Shown here: piece after piece, positions 24,471 through 34,534 of the stretch
Layout: each line of letters starts with the position of its first letter
Numbering within the stretch: position 1 is the stretch's first letter
DNA from: Isoetes taiwanensis
Lineage: Eukaryota; Streptophyta; Lycopodiopsida; Isoetales; Isoetaceae
NCBI GenBank assembly: GCA_021234155.1
Contig: JAJEKV010000006.1
Span: forward strand, 5,739,727-5,803,726
Reading direction: 5' to 3'
Length of the DNA: 64,000 nt
Translations under genes and position numbers: made by a program
Notes under the pieces: model-generated
Seen by the model: only the letters and a program-made list of their open reading frames with translations
What the model was told of the DNA's origin: nothing
The model's database searches: none

Positions 24471-26801
24471 TTATTATAAGTTCTTGACAATAAACCAATG
24501 ATGAAGTTGTACAGTTGTTAATATGAGTAACAACTCCACACTTGTGCAAGGGTAACATGGTTGTGAATGGGAAACATAAGGACATGGAATACGTTTATAC
24601 CATGACTCTGACCTTTGTAATATTTTTTGCACTATTAGGTTTGAAAATTTAGGGTTGCCTTTTGAGAACGGAATGGCTGGCATCTATCGAGCTAAAAGAA
24701 CGGCTACAGATGATCGTGCAAAAAAGTTCCGGCTGGGACAGTTAACTAATACCTGATAAGAACTGCTGTGTGCGTGAATAGAGTCTGGCATAAAGCTGGA
24801 GGTCTAAGGACACAACTAGATAAGGTATACTTTGATTAAGTACACGTTCTAGATGCCCTTAAATATGTGGTTTGCAAATTTCGTGGAACACTTGGGCCGC
24901 TGTGGCATCTGCTCCATTGAGAGATGTCGGATTTGGTGTAGCCTTTGTTGATGGGGGGAAGAAGGGTGACCTCAACATGGCCACCGAGGAAGAGACTAGA
25001 ATTTGAGAAAGTTCTTTGGACCCAAGAGCAAGAAGCTCTTGATTTTAGGAAAGTTGCTAAAGGGACCGCAGGGAAAATAGCGTAAGCCCCGAAATCAATG
25101 CCGAAAGGAGGCAGGCACCAATGCTACCAAGGATAATGCTGACAAGGGCATCAATGTTGGTTTGGTAAAGCAAATTTCTAAAGACAAAGGGCTGGAGCCA
25201 GATCAAATGGAAGCAGAGATCAAGGAAAAAGCAACTGATGCTGATCCTCATTTGGGAGTTCTCCCAAACTCGAAAATCAACCAGGTTCTGGTTTACTTTC
25301 AAAATATTTGCTTATTGCATGCTTAATTTAAGGTGAAATTATTCTTTGATGTTATTGGAATATGTTTTATAATGCTAGGCATTGGATATGAATCTAGAAT
25401 ATGCAGTATAATGGCAGGCAAATAAAACCCAGGATGCATGTTAGATGTGAATATTTCAGAAATTGGCAGGATACACTAATGGATAAGTATAAGAAGAGGG
25501 CAGATCTGAATTAAATAGAGTTGTACATGGCTTCTTTCAAAAAGCTGGAGTGTAACAAACTATTACAAGTGTAAAAGAATGATTAAGCTATTGTTGCAAA
25601 TGGCATGGGATTTTGAAGGCACTGATGAGCTATAAAATGTATAAATGCTGGTTAGTAATATAGTTATTAAACCTTGGCATTGGAAATCGGATATAGATTC
25701 AGAATTATATCTAGATCCAACTTAAAGGATAGGAGACATGCTAGATATGCATACTACTGAAACTATGAAATACGAAAAGATAGATCTAGTTAGGGAAGAT
25801 CTAAAAGAGATAGATCTGAAATTAATATAGGCTCTGTTGCCGGACTGGAGTAGACTGGTACAACCGTAAGAAAATAATTAAATTAATGATGCATGACAGT
25901 ATAATATGACTGATAAAAAGACACTATTATTGAGAATGATGGCAATAAAATGTATAAATGTTAGCTAGACTAACTTATTGCTATTGGACATGTTCTTTTA
26001 GAATATCTGAAGCAAACTACCAGCTGGGTATAGAATGTTGACCAGTAATTAGGCTTTTGAGTTATATGGCTTATTGTTTCCACTCTGACCACTATACATA
26101 ACACGAGTTAATTGAAATAAAATTGTAATCAAATAAAGAAGGAAAGCAACATGACTCTACGGTAAGGGAGTTCGTTTGGAGGATGCTGCCCTGTATGAAA
26201 CTTAAAAATTAAGGCCTAAGTAATTGCTGTTTCTTGATGAGAATGATGATATATGAGACCTATCGGTTCTGTGATATAATCTGAGCATTTTATGCCATTA
26301 AACATTGTGGCATGGTGAAGGGGATAAACCCAAGAAGACCTATAGCTTACCCTGTTAGTGACTTAGGCTCTTACCCTTCTTAGGCTAATCTGTCCTTTGG
26401 TTTCACCAGCAGTAACTGTGTTTTCTTGCTCCATGCTTTGATGTGTTTGTTTAAGCTATGGTTCAAAGTACAAGATGTCAAGTAAGCATGTTCCATATGG
26501 AAATTATTACTTATGAACATTCTGCTGTAAGGAAAAACAACCTTAGATATTCATGTAAACAGATGGCTTGTACTATTATAACATTTATCTCTGGATTATG
26601 TATATTATTTGAAATGAAGAGAAAAGCTTTTGTAATGTCAAAAGTATGTAAAATTGTTGAATATGTACAGTTATTGTAACTTTATCTTAGGCCTAGAAAA
26701 TGATTCCTGTTAGTTTTCTAGGGCTGCAAATTGCAAGCTTAGTATTTCTGTAAGGAATATTAAGGTTGAAGTCTGGAAACAGATTGTATGAAGGTTTTTT
26801 T
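24471..26801 (+). repeat. Left long direct repeat of the Penelope-type element
   Basis: About 2331 bp, collinear with 30496-33080. It starts TTATTATAAGTTCTTGAC and ends GTATGAAGGTTTTTT. It does not have TG...CA ends or a PBS/PPT, so it is not a conventional LTR. It carries the presumed first exon of ORF1 (about 24978-25284) and its intron donor at 25285. Confidence 0.93.
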
Positions 26802-28101
26802 GTCTTAGATTCAGCTTTCTAGTTTTACTAGAGACCAAGATAAAGTTATCATTTTACAGGAAGAATACTAAACATTTATCTGATCCTTTTAGGAACCACC
26901 TAAAGTTGTGGAAGTTGAAACCAATGATCAGTGGATTAAGGAACTTGTCCTTTTCAAGTATCATGAATGCGGTATTGATAGCCCCAACATTGCTGTACAA
27001 ACCATTATTGCGTGCATCAGGAACAGGGATATTCATGAATACATCACATTCAAGGAAACTAACCTGGTGGATAAATCAAGATCTCCTGTTACATGGCTGG
27101 GTTTCAACGGGTGGTTCAAGTTATTCTATTTTCTTAAAAAAGCCAATTTCGAGTTCAACAAATGTAAGGGAGCTATCCTAGAAATTTACAATGACATCAG
27201 CAGTATACTGTACAAGAGAACCTGCGAAGAGGACGACATTGCACGAAAGTTCATGAAAGGGCTTACTGCTTTGGAGAATGGTAATGAGATCCCCAACTCA
27301 TTTAACTTAACAAATGATGATGGTGCAGATGCAGACACATCTGAATGCCTATTTTCGGATAAGGACCTGTTTGTTATGGATCAGGAGGTATCTGCCTCTG
27401 AAATTCAGCAGCAATATTATAATGTCAACCAAGAAGATGCACAGAACAGTCTTGATGAAGTTCCTAACCTCACATTAGGGAACTCCTCTTGTTTTCCAAT
27501 TATTATCGAGCAATCAGTAGAGAATCTAGCTGCTGCCTATGACCACGCCATATAGAAAAGCCAAAACTTTGGAGCACTGGCTCCAATCAACACTGAAACA
27601 TGGATGGCGCTGGCAGGGATTACAAAAGATGAAATCAACAAAGCTAAAGTTACTGCAGGGAGATTGGAAAAGATATTCGGGTACATTAATCCTGGACTTG
27701 CATTTGATATGACCTTTTTTGATGAGGTATGTACCAAAGATCCTACCATACAGGTTTGCCAAAAGGGTCAAAAGGCTGACATCATTGAAAAAACTATCAA
27801 ACCTTTATCCTTCCTGCTGGAAAATGCGGATCAGGGTAATAGGAGCACTAAGTTCAAGAGGACCAATGTTAAGGGAAAGAATACGAAACCTACTTCAAAG
27901 ATGATTGTTAAGATGGCGCCTAGGATCACTGCTGATCCAACTCTTGCTAAATGTAGCAACACTACCCAAAGCATGGAAGCACAAAAGACTGCCAGCAGTA
28001 GTAATCAGGGCACAGAAACCATCATCAAAGGGGGAAATAAAATTATATCTTTGGTGGAAACTACCCCCATTGATATTGAAAGTGTTGAGCAGACTCAGTG
28101 A
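24978..28101 (+). pseudogene. ORF1 of the Penelope-type element (unknown protein, broken)
   Basis: The first exon lies in the left direct repeat, from an ATG near 24978 to 25284 (ending LPNSKINQ), with a GT donor. It splices in phase to the AG at 26891-26892, where the main exon runs 26893-28101. The main exon is open to a TAG at 27553-27555 and then continues in the same frame to TGA at 28099-28101, so one nonsense codon divides about 400 codons. The exon 1 reading frame also carries frameshifts in both repeat copies. The N-terminal part is Lys-rich (KRLEFEKV, KSKKLFDF); the middle is mixed and possibly globular (WLGFNGWFKLFYFLKKANF); the C-terminal part is Lys/Thr/Ser-rich, as in nucleic-acid-binding tails. 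I do not recognise the family. Confidence 0.55.
25285..26892 (+). other. Putative intron of ORF1
   Basis: GT at 25285 and AG at 26891-26892 flank about 1.6 kb of stop-rich sequence. Joining the ends keeps the frame (..KINQ then EPPKVVEV..). Most of the intron is direct-repeat sequence; its last 90 bp lie in the body. Retained introns are known in some Penelope-like elements. Confidence 0.5.
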
Positions 28102-28289
28102 AGAGTCCTACCGGCATGACACTTGTCTTTTTTCTATAGCATTTGCTTTTATGTAATAGAGCAATGATGCTCATAAAAAGATGTATTCCTTTTGAAACTC
28201 TTATGAAATACATCTTAATTTTGACCAAGGCTGTTAATATTTATGTGTTTCTCATGTTTTTACTAACAAATATGGTTCGAGGGATGACA

Positions 28290-30366
28290 AATTACAAACT
28301 AGGATCATCACTAAGGATGTTAACAGGAAAAAGCACTTGAAGAATTGTAAAGAGAAAAAGGACATGAGAATTGTCCACCTTACGTTTTTGTCTAAAGCCA
28401 TGGAGAAGATAGATATCAAAAAAATATTCTACTGTATCATTGGGGAAGCCCTACAAGATAGAGGCGTAGATATGGTGGAAAAAACAGTTTTTGCATGGAG
28501 ATACGTGGAACAGATCAAGGATAAAGTGTATAAACCGTATGCTTTATTTGTCGGGCTAAGATAGCAAAATGCTCATGTAGCAATCCTTTTCTTACAAAAT
28601 ACATAGACCCTAACATTGGGCATGTAAGAACAACTGATCTGGGAATTATCCATAATACAAAACTAAGGATGGCGTTTGCCAAGGGACTTAACCATATCCC
28701 GGACTGTTGCTTCAATGTACAAAGCTTTATGGAAGAGTTTGCCAAACTGTGTCAACAATTTTGGGATGTACACAGGTATGACACAATGGATATTACAGAT
28801 ATAGACAAGGAAAACATTTCTGAACTCCTTATACAGTATGCACATATGGAAGTGGTTGAGGTCAGAAAAGACTTACCAAACAGAAGATTTCTATGGAATG
28901 ATCCAAAAGTGTGCAGTAACTTAGAATGGCTAGTACATAATCTGTACATTTCAGGGCTAGACAAAGCCAGTAACAATCCAGCCTTCATATGTCAGAAACA
29001 CATCCTAGACATGGCCAGAAAGAGAATGGATGGCGAAGATTTTGAAAAACTATCAGAGGACCCTGATACTATCAAAGCTCAATGTAAGGAGTTCATCCAA
29101 AATGAACTTGGCAACAACCATCGCCGCTATAATAAACTTCCATATCTGATGGCAAGCTTTAAAGCGATAAATCAATACGTGTGGCTGACCAATGCATTTG
29201 AATCCATCTTTTCGCGTGGCACAATGGATCACGACAATACTCAATGATATCCTTGTAACTGGGCTCGCAATATGCCCATGTGCTTTCTTGACCTTATATA
29301 ACGATGTTTAATAGAGGCACTAGAATTAATGCATCATGGATTGTAAATTCTGCCTATGATGTCATACTGAATCTTCCTTGCAGAATAGAAAGTGTGTTCT
29401 CTGCAGACATTACAAAATGTTATGAGAATATACCTTTGTATGGAGAAGAAGGCATCATTGAGATACTTAATGATATCTGTGAGTTAACATGGGATCACAT
29501 GAGATTGGACCAGCAGAAATTACACATGATAATAAAGGACAAGGATGGGGTCTTCAAAGTTAAATGGGAAAGACACCTAAAAAAGGATATGGATAAAACA
29601 TGCTGGACTGAGGTCAAGAAAAGTGACTTTACAAAAATCAATGAATGGCTTCTAACTCACTGTTACCTCCAATCAGGTAATGGAATATGGAGGCAGAAAA
29701 AGGGCATACCCATGTGCGTGGTGCAACCTATACCTCGCATGGCATGAGCTGAGATTCATGCTAAAACTAGCTCATAAAGGAAAGTTCCATGACATTAAAA
29801 GATTTGAACATGCAGCAAGATACATTGACGATCTCAATGTCATTAATGCAGGAAATATCGAGAGTTTCTTCTCACCTGAAGCAGAGCTTACAGTTTACAA
29901 CATGACGCATTTGGGTATTAAAGACGAGACCGTATACAGGATATCAAATCAGGAAAAATATGGTTACATGGCAAATTTCCTTAACATAACCATAAGGGTG
30001 GAGGATAAGAGCAGAGGTTTATTTTCTATCTCAAGGTATGATAAAAGGGTTAATTTACCTTTTGTTGTTTACAAGTTTATTAAGGCTGATAGCTGTAGAC
30101 CATACTGGCAAGCACTCAAAGTGATAATCTCACAGATATTGCCCTATGTATATGCTCACTCCGATCATATAGAAGCAGCTTGTGATATTCATGGGCTGAT
30201 ACAAGCATTCGCGAATAATGGCTTTGGGAAGAAGGAGGTATGTATAACTGTTTTAAGATATCTCCAAAAGGAACATTTCCCAGGTTTGTTATACAACAAA
30301 GGGGATATGATACGCACCTTAAAGGCAAAAATTCATGATGATACAGGTGCAGAAGACTGGATATAA
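28290..30366 (+). pseudogene. Penelope-type reverse transcriptase, frameshifted
   Basis: Successive open frames on the plus strand (28337-28564, about 28560-29247, 29304-29747, 29680-30366) overlap or abut and together form one RT. In order: a Cys/Asn segment (KCSCSNPF), GHVRTTDL..NTKLRMAFAKG, KLPYLMASFKAIN, WIVNSAYDVI, motif A DITKCYENIP (29406-29435), GIPM of motif B (29703-29714), motif C RYIDDL with YIDD at 29821-29832, and a C-terminal region SRYDKRVNLPFVVYKFIKAD. Both catalytic aspartates of motif C and the first of motif A are kept. At least three frameshifts (near 28560, about 29215-29300 and about 29714) kill the gene. These features match RTs of the Penelope-like class and not Ty3, copia or L1 RTs. 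No GIY-YIG motif follows in the body. Confidence 0.75.
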
Positions 30367-30379
30367 AAATATTGTGAGG

Positions 30380-30408
30380 GCAGGGCCTTGGCTACAGCAA
30401 GGCCCTGC
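30380..30408 (+). terminator. Perfect 11-bp hairpin just after the RT stop
   Basis: GCAGGGCCTTG, a 7-nt loop, then CAAGGCCCTGC. It starts 14 nt after the TAA of the RT and precedes the right direct repeat. It could act as an RNA 3'-end structure or RT recognition site; this is inference. Confidence 0.55.
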
Positions 30409-30495
30409 ACCCCTTGCTGTACGAATTGCAATGAAGGTTTGTTAAAATGACCTCTCCTGCAGTTGCCCCCTGAACAACGGTTGGAGGTAGGATTT

Positions 30496-33080
30496 TTATT
30501 ATAAGTTCTTGACAATAAACCAATGATGAAGTTGTACAGTTGTTAATATGAGTAACAACTCCACACTTGTGCAAGGGTAACATGGTTGTGAATGGGAAAC
30601 ATAAGGACATGGAATACGTTTATACCATGACTCTGACCTTTGTAATATTTTTTGCACTATTAGGTTTGGAAATTTAGGGTTGCCTTTTGAGAACGGAATG
30701 GTTGGCATCTATCGAGCTAAAAGAACGGCTACAGATGATCGTGCAAAAAAGTTCCGGCTGGGACAGTTAACTAATACCTGATAAGAACTGCTGTGTGCGT
30801 GAATAGAGTCTGGCATAAAGCTGGAGGTCTAAGGACACAACTAGATACGATATACTTTGATTAAGTACACGTTCTAGATGCCCTTAAATATGTGGTTTGC
30901 AAATTTCGTGGAACACTTGGGCCGCTGTGGCATCTGCTCCATTGAGAGATGTCGGATTTGGTGTAGCCTTTTGTTGATGGGCAGGAAGAAGGGTGACCTC
31001 AACATGGCCACCAGGAAGAGACTAGAATTTGAGAAAGTTGCTGGACCCAAGAGCAAGAAGCTCTTCGATTTTAGGAAAGTTGCTAAAGGACCCTGCAGGG
31101 GAAAATAGCAGAAGCCTGAGCAATGCTGGAAAGGAGGCAGGCACCAATGCTACCAAGGATAATGCTGACAAGGGCATCAATGTTGGTTTGGTAAAGCAAA
31201 TTTCTAAAGACAAAGGGCTGGAGCCAGATCAAATGGAAGCAGAGATCAAGGAAAAATCAACTGATGCTGATCCTCATTTGGGAGTTCTCCCAAACTCGAA
31301 AATCAACCAGGTTCTGGTTTACTTTCAAAATATTTGCTTATTGCATGCTTGATTTAAGGTGAAATTATTCTTTGATGTTATTGGAATATGTTTTATAGTG
31401 CTAGGCATTGGATATGAATCTAGAGTATGCAGTATAATGGCCCCGGGGGATTCACCTTTGATCAGCGTATAACCCATGAGAGTTCAACAGAGGGGTGTTT
31501 TTTGGACCATTTGCGTACGTATACTTAGGGGTTAGGGGTGTTTTTAGGCACTGATTTGGAGCAATATCTATACACATAGGGGTCAAATTGCCTTTTGAAA
31601 TTGCATATACAAGGGGGGTTTTTTGCTACCCTGCGAACGCAGATGCCATACCCCCCTTATGTATAAGTGCATCCCCCGGGATAATGGCAGGCAAATAAAA
31701 CCCAGGATGCATGTTAGATGTGAATATTTCAGAAATTGGCAGGATACACTAATGGATAAGTATAAGAAGAGGGCAGTTCTGAATTAAATAGAGTTGTACA
31801 TGGCTTCTTTCAAAAAGCTGGAGTGTAACAAACTATTACAAGTGTAAAAGAATGATTAAGCTATTGTTGCAAATGGCATGGGATTTTGAAGGCACTGCTA
31901 TTAAGTAGATGAGCTATAAAATGTATAAATGCTGGTTAGTAATATAGTTATTAAACCTTGGCATTGGAAATCGGATATAGATTCAGAATTATATCTAGAT
32001 CCAACTTAAAGGATAGGAGACATGCTAGATATGCATACTACTGAAACTATGAAATACGAAAAGATAGATCTAGTTAGGGAAGATCTAAAAGAGATAGATC
32101 TGAAATTAATATAGGCTCTGTTGCCGGACTGGAGTAGACTGGTACAACAGTAAGAAAATAATTAAATTAATGATGCAGGACAGTATAATATGACTGATAA
32201 AAAGACACTATTATTGAGAATGATGGCAATAAAATGTATAAATGTTAGCTAGACTAACTTATTGCTATTGGACATGTTCTTTTAGAATATCTGAAGCAAA
32301 CTACCAGCTGGGTATAGAATGTTGACCAGTAATTAGGCTTTTGAGTTATATGGCTTATTGTTTCCACTCTGACCACTATACATAACACGAGTTAATTGAA
32401 ATAAAATTGTAATCAAATAAAGAAGGAAAGCAACATGACTCTACGGTAAGGGAGTTCGTTTGGAGGATGCTGCCCTGTATGAAACTTAAAAATTAAGGCC
32501 TAAGTAATTGCTGTTTCTTGATGAGAATGATGATATATGAGACCTATCGGTTCTGTGATATAATCTGAGCATTTTATGCCATTAAACATTGTGGCATGGT
32601 GAAGGGGATAAACCCAAGAAGACCTATAGCTTACCTGTTAGTGACTTAGGCTCTTACCCTTCTTAGGCTAACTGTCCTTTGGTTTCACTGCAGGTAACCA
32701 GGTTTTCTTGCTCCATGCTTTGATGTGTTTGTTTAAGCTATGGTTCAAAGTACAAGATGTCAAGTAAGCATGTTCCATATGGAAATTATTACTTATGAAC
32801 ATTCTGCTGTAAGGAAAAACAGCCTTAGATATTCATGTAAACAGATGGCTTGTACTATTATAACATTTATCTCTGGATTATGTATATTATTTGAAATGAA
32901 GAGAAAAGCTTTTGTAATGTCAAAAGTATGTAAAATTGTTGAATATGTACAGTTATTGTAACTTTATCTTAGGCCTAGAAAATGGTTCCTGTTAGTTTTC
33001 TAGGGCTGCAAATTGCAAGCTTAGTATTTCTGTAAGGAATATTAAGGTTGAAGTCTGGAAACAGATTGTATGAAGGTTTT
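30496..33080 (+). repeat. Right long direct repeat of the Penelope-type element
   Basis: Collinear with 24471-26801 at high identity. It is longer because a 239-bp DNA element plus its 8-bp duplication sits at 31434-31688, and it has an 11-bp difference near 31895. The exon 1 homologue reads from the ATG at 31004 but shifts frame near 31095. There is no matching acceptor downstream. Confidence 0.93.
31442..31680. mobile_element. 239-bp DNA transposon (MITE), CCCGGGGGAT ends, 8-bp TSD
   Basis: CCCGGGGGAT starts it and ATCCCCCGGG ends it. The target ATAATGGC is present on both sides (31434-31441, 31681-31688) and only once in the empty left direct repeat, near 25409-25420, giving a perfect before/after comparison. 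No coding. An 8-bp duplication occurs in hAT, P and Zisupton-type transposons; the CCCGGGGG end is not the usual hAT start, so the superfamily is open. Confidence 0.88.
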
Positions 33081-33089
33081 TTTTTTTTT

Positions 33090-33194
33090 AATAGATAGCT
33101 AGGTAGATAGCATCTATACGTCATGGCACATTAGCAGCGTCCATGAGGACATATGACGTACCCCCAAAGACTTGAACACAAGATCTCTGAATAG
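33090..33194 (-). mobile_element. Possible minus-strand SINE at the right edge of the nested element
   Basis: These 105 bp are absent from the empty-site relative near 48080. Read on the minus strand they contain GTGTTCAAGTC, like a Pol III B box, and end in a poly-A run (the plus-strand T-run at 33077-33089). No clear A box is seen, so a truncated SINE is only one explanation. Confidence 0.35.
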
Positions 33195-34116
33195 AGGAGA
33201 CCTAATTTGAGGGGTCTTTGGGTGGTACTGTCCTTTGGGATATTCACATAATCCCTTGGAATACGTAAGTTCATTTGCGGAACTTAAAGACGTTTAGTCA
33301 TTAAAATAATGGTTGGAAATACTTTGCCCGGACCACGTCGGGATATCCTAGGGAGAGTTGACTGGACAACAATGGTTGGTTTGCATTAGATTAATATACT
33401 AGAACAATTCTAAGTGATCGACTAAAAGGAATTCCAGTATGGTAGAATATCCTTGTGTAGAATTGGAACGAGTGAAGATGTACTGCAAGTCGAGATAACA
33501 GTAGGTAGAGTCATGTGGCGGTTCAAAGTGATACATGGAAGAAGCATCTAGTTAATTGAAGATTAAGGACAAGAATTTCTAAACTAGAATAGTTTACATT
33601 AGGAAAACAGAGCTACTACTGAATAGTAGAGAGATGGGTTATTCATTGAATATGGAGAGGAGGCATTTCCTCATCGTAGTGAATGGGGGTAGAATAAAAG
33701 GACAAGGTTGCATTCTAAGTGTTCGTGGATAAGATATTGGTTGCGTCTCACGGTTGGGAAGTTCCACGGCGAAAGCATCCGTGGCCAAGGGAAATGAAGA
33801 ACCGGTCTCCTTCCTCGAATCGCGGGTCCGTTGGCGACATTACGGAGATTGACATCGAAGATGGCCATGTCGGCGTAAGTGTTGGAAAAACGCAGGAGGA
33901 AAAGCGATAGTGCATGACCGGTCGGTGGAGGTCGGCTATGGCAGAGAGAGGTCGACTCCCGTGGCTATGGGAAGACTACTTACTCCGGCGGCTATGGCGA
34001 GAGAGCTTGCTCCGGCGGAGTTGTTGCCTCCACAACATGGGTTTACCAAAGGCAAGCCTCTAATTTAAGTATGGAATAAATGCACTATAAATACTAGAAA
34101 AAGGGCATATCCCTTC

Positions 34117-34200
34117 AAGAAAGAAGTTGTCTTATCGGTAAAGGTGTTGGCTTGGGTGCAGAAGGTCAGGGGTTCAATCCCATGATGTACCTTTTGCTTA
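34117..34200 (+). mobile_element. tRNA-like segment, probably SINE head
   Basis: TTATCGGTAAAGGTGTTGG resembles a degenerate Pol III A box and GGTTCAATCCC (34171-34181) is a good B box, about 38 nt apart as in tRNA genes. The sequence does not fold into a full tRNA (no matching acceptor stem), so a tRNA-derived SINE fragment is more likely than a tRNA gene. Confidence 0.45.
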
Positions 34201-34512
34201 AAAGAACTGTTAACTGGATAAAACAGAATACTAAATATGTATAACAAAGGTATAGAACATATATATTCTACATAAAGACAGTTGGCAAAATGGACTCCAG
34301 TCAAAATTGACATATATATATAAACTTGGGTCCTCCAGTCACAACTTTTTCCCTCCAAAATCGCCCTAAACTTCCTAAAACTCACAATTTATTACATCAA
34401 CCTAGCACAAAACTAAATCACCGAAAAGTTAGGTAGTGCAACTAGCTTAATCTCCTGCTCAACTACCGAACTAACGGGTTAAAGATTTGGTCATTGCTAT
34501 GATTTCGGTCAA

Positions 34513-34534
34513 CCAAAATCATGGCTCGATACCT
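34513..34534 (-). promoter_or_regulatory. Primer-binding site of the LARD-like element
   Basis: Reading the minus strand from the LTR edge gives AGGTATCGAGCCATGATTTT. It is a worn version of the initiator tRNA-Met PBS seen at 7891 and 47060. It proves that the right LTR is the 5' LTR. Confidence 0.7.

Larger units (their letters stand above)
24456..33089 (+). mobile_element. Penelope-type retroelement with 2.3-kb direct repeats, nested
   Basis: The unit consists of a direct repeat (24471-26801), a 3.7-kb body with ORF1 and a reverse transcriptase, and a second direct repeat (30496-33080). T-runs sit at both outer ends. The related uninterrupted sequence at about 47940-48130 joins the left flank to the right flank across a TTTTT, showing the insertion site. 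RT motifs (DITKCYENIP, GIPM, RYIDDL) and the presence of an intron and LTR-like direct repeats fit Penelope-like elements, not LTR retrotransposons. No GIY-YIG endonuclease was recognised after the RT. Both proteins are broken, so this copy is dead. Confidence 0.72.
33195..34534 (-). other. Internal domain of the LARD-like element (right part)
   Basis: Continues the element after the nested insertion. 33195-33420 is similar to about 48080-48310. A GC-rich patch (33740-34030) contains short frames on both strands without a known motif. Confidence 0.6.

Noticed and set aside
30386-30714. Minus-strand frames that recur near 24400-24680
   Set aside because: They recur only because the direct repeat is duplicated; no motif.
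24471-33080. Reading the 8.6-kb nested unit as an LTR retrotransposon
   Set aside because: The repeats lack TG...CA ends, no PBS or PPT is present, and the RT motifs are not LTR-type.
24471-33080. Hammerhead ribozyme in the direct repeats, as known in some Penelope-like elements
   Set aside because: CTGATGAG at about 25629 has no following GAAA core with stems, and the right repeat is changed at that place. Reverse strand not exhaustively checked.
34117-34200. Functional tRNA gene
   Set aside because: No acceptor stem and no convincing anticodon arm; only A and B boxes.
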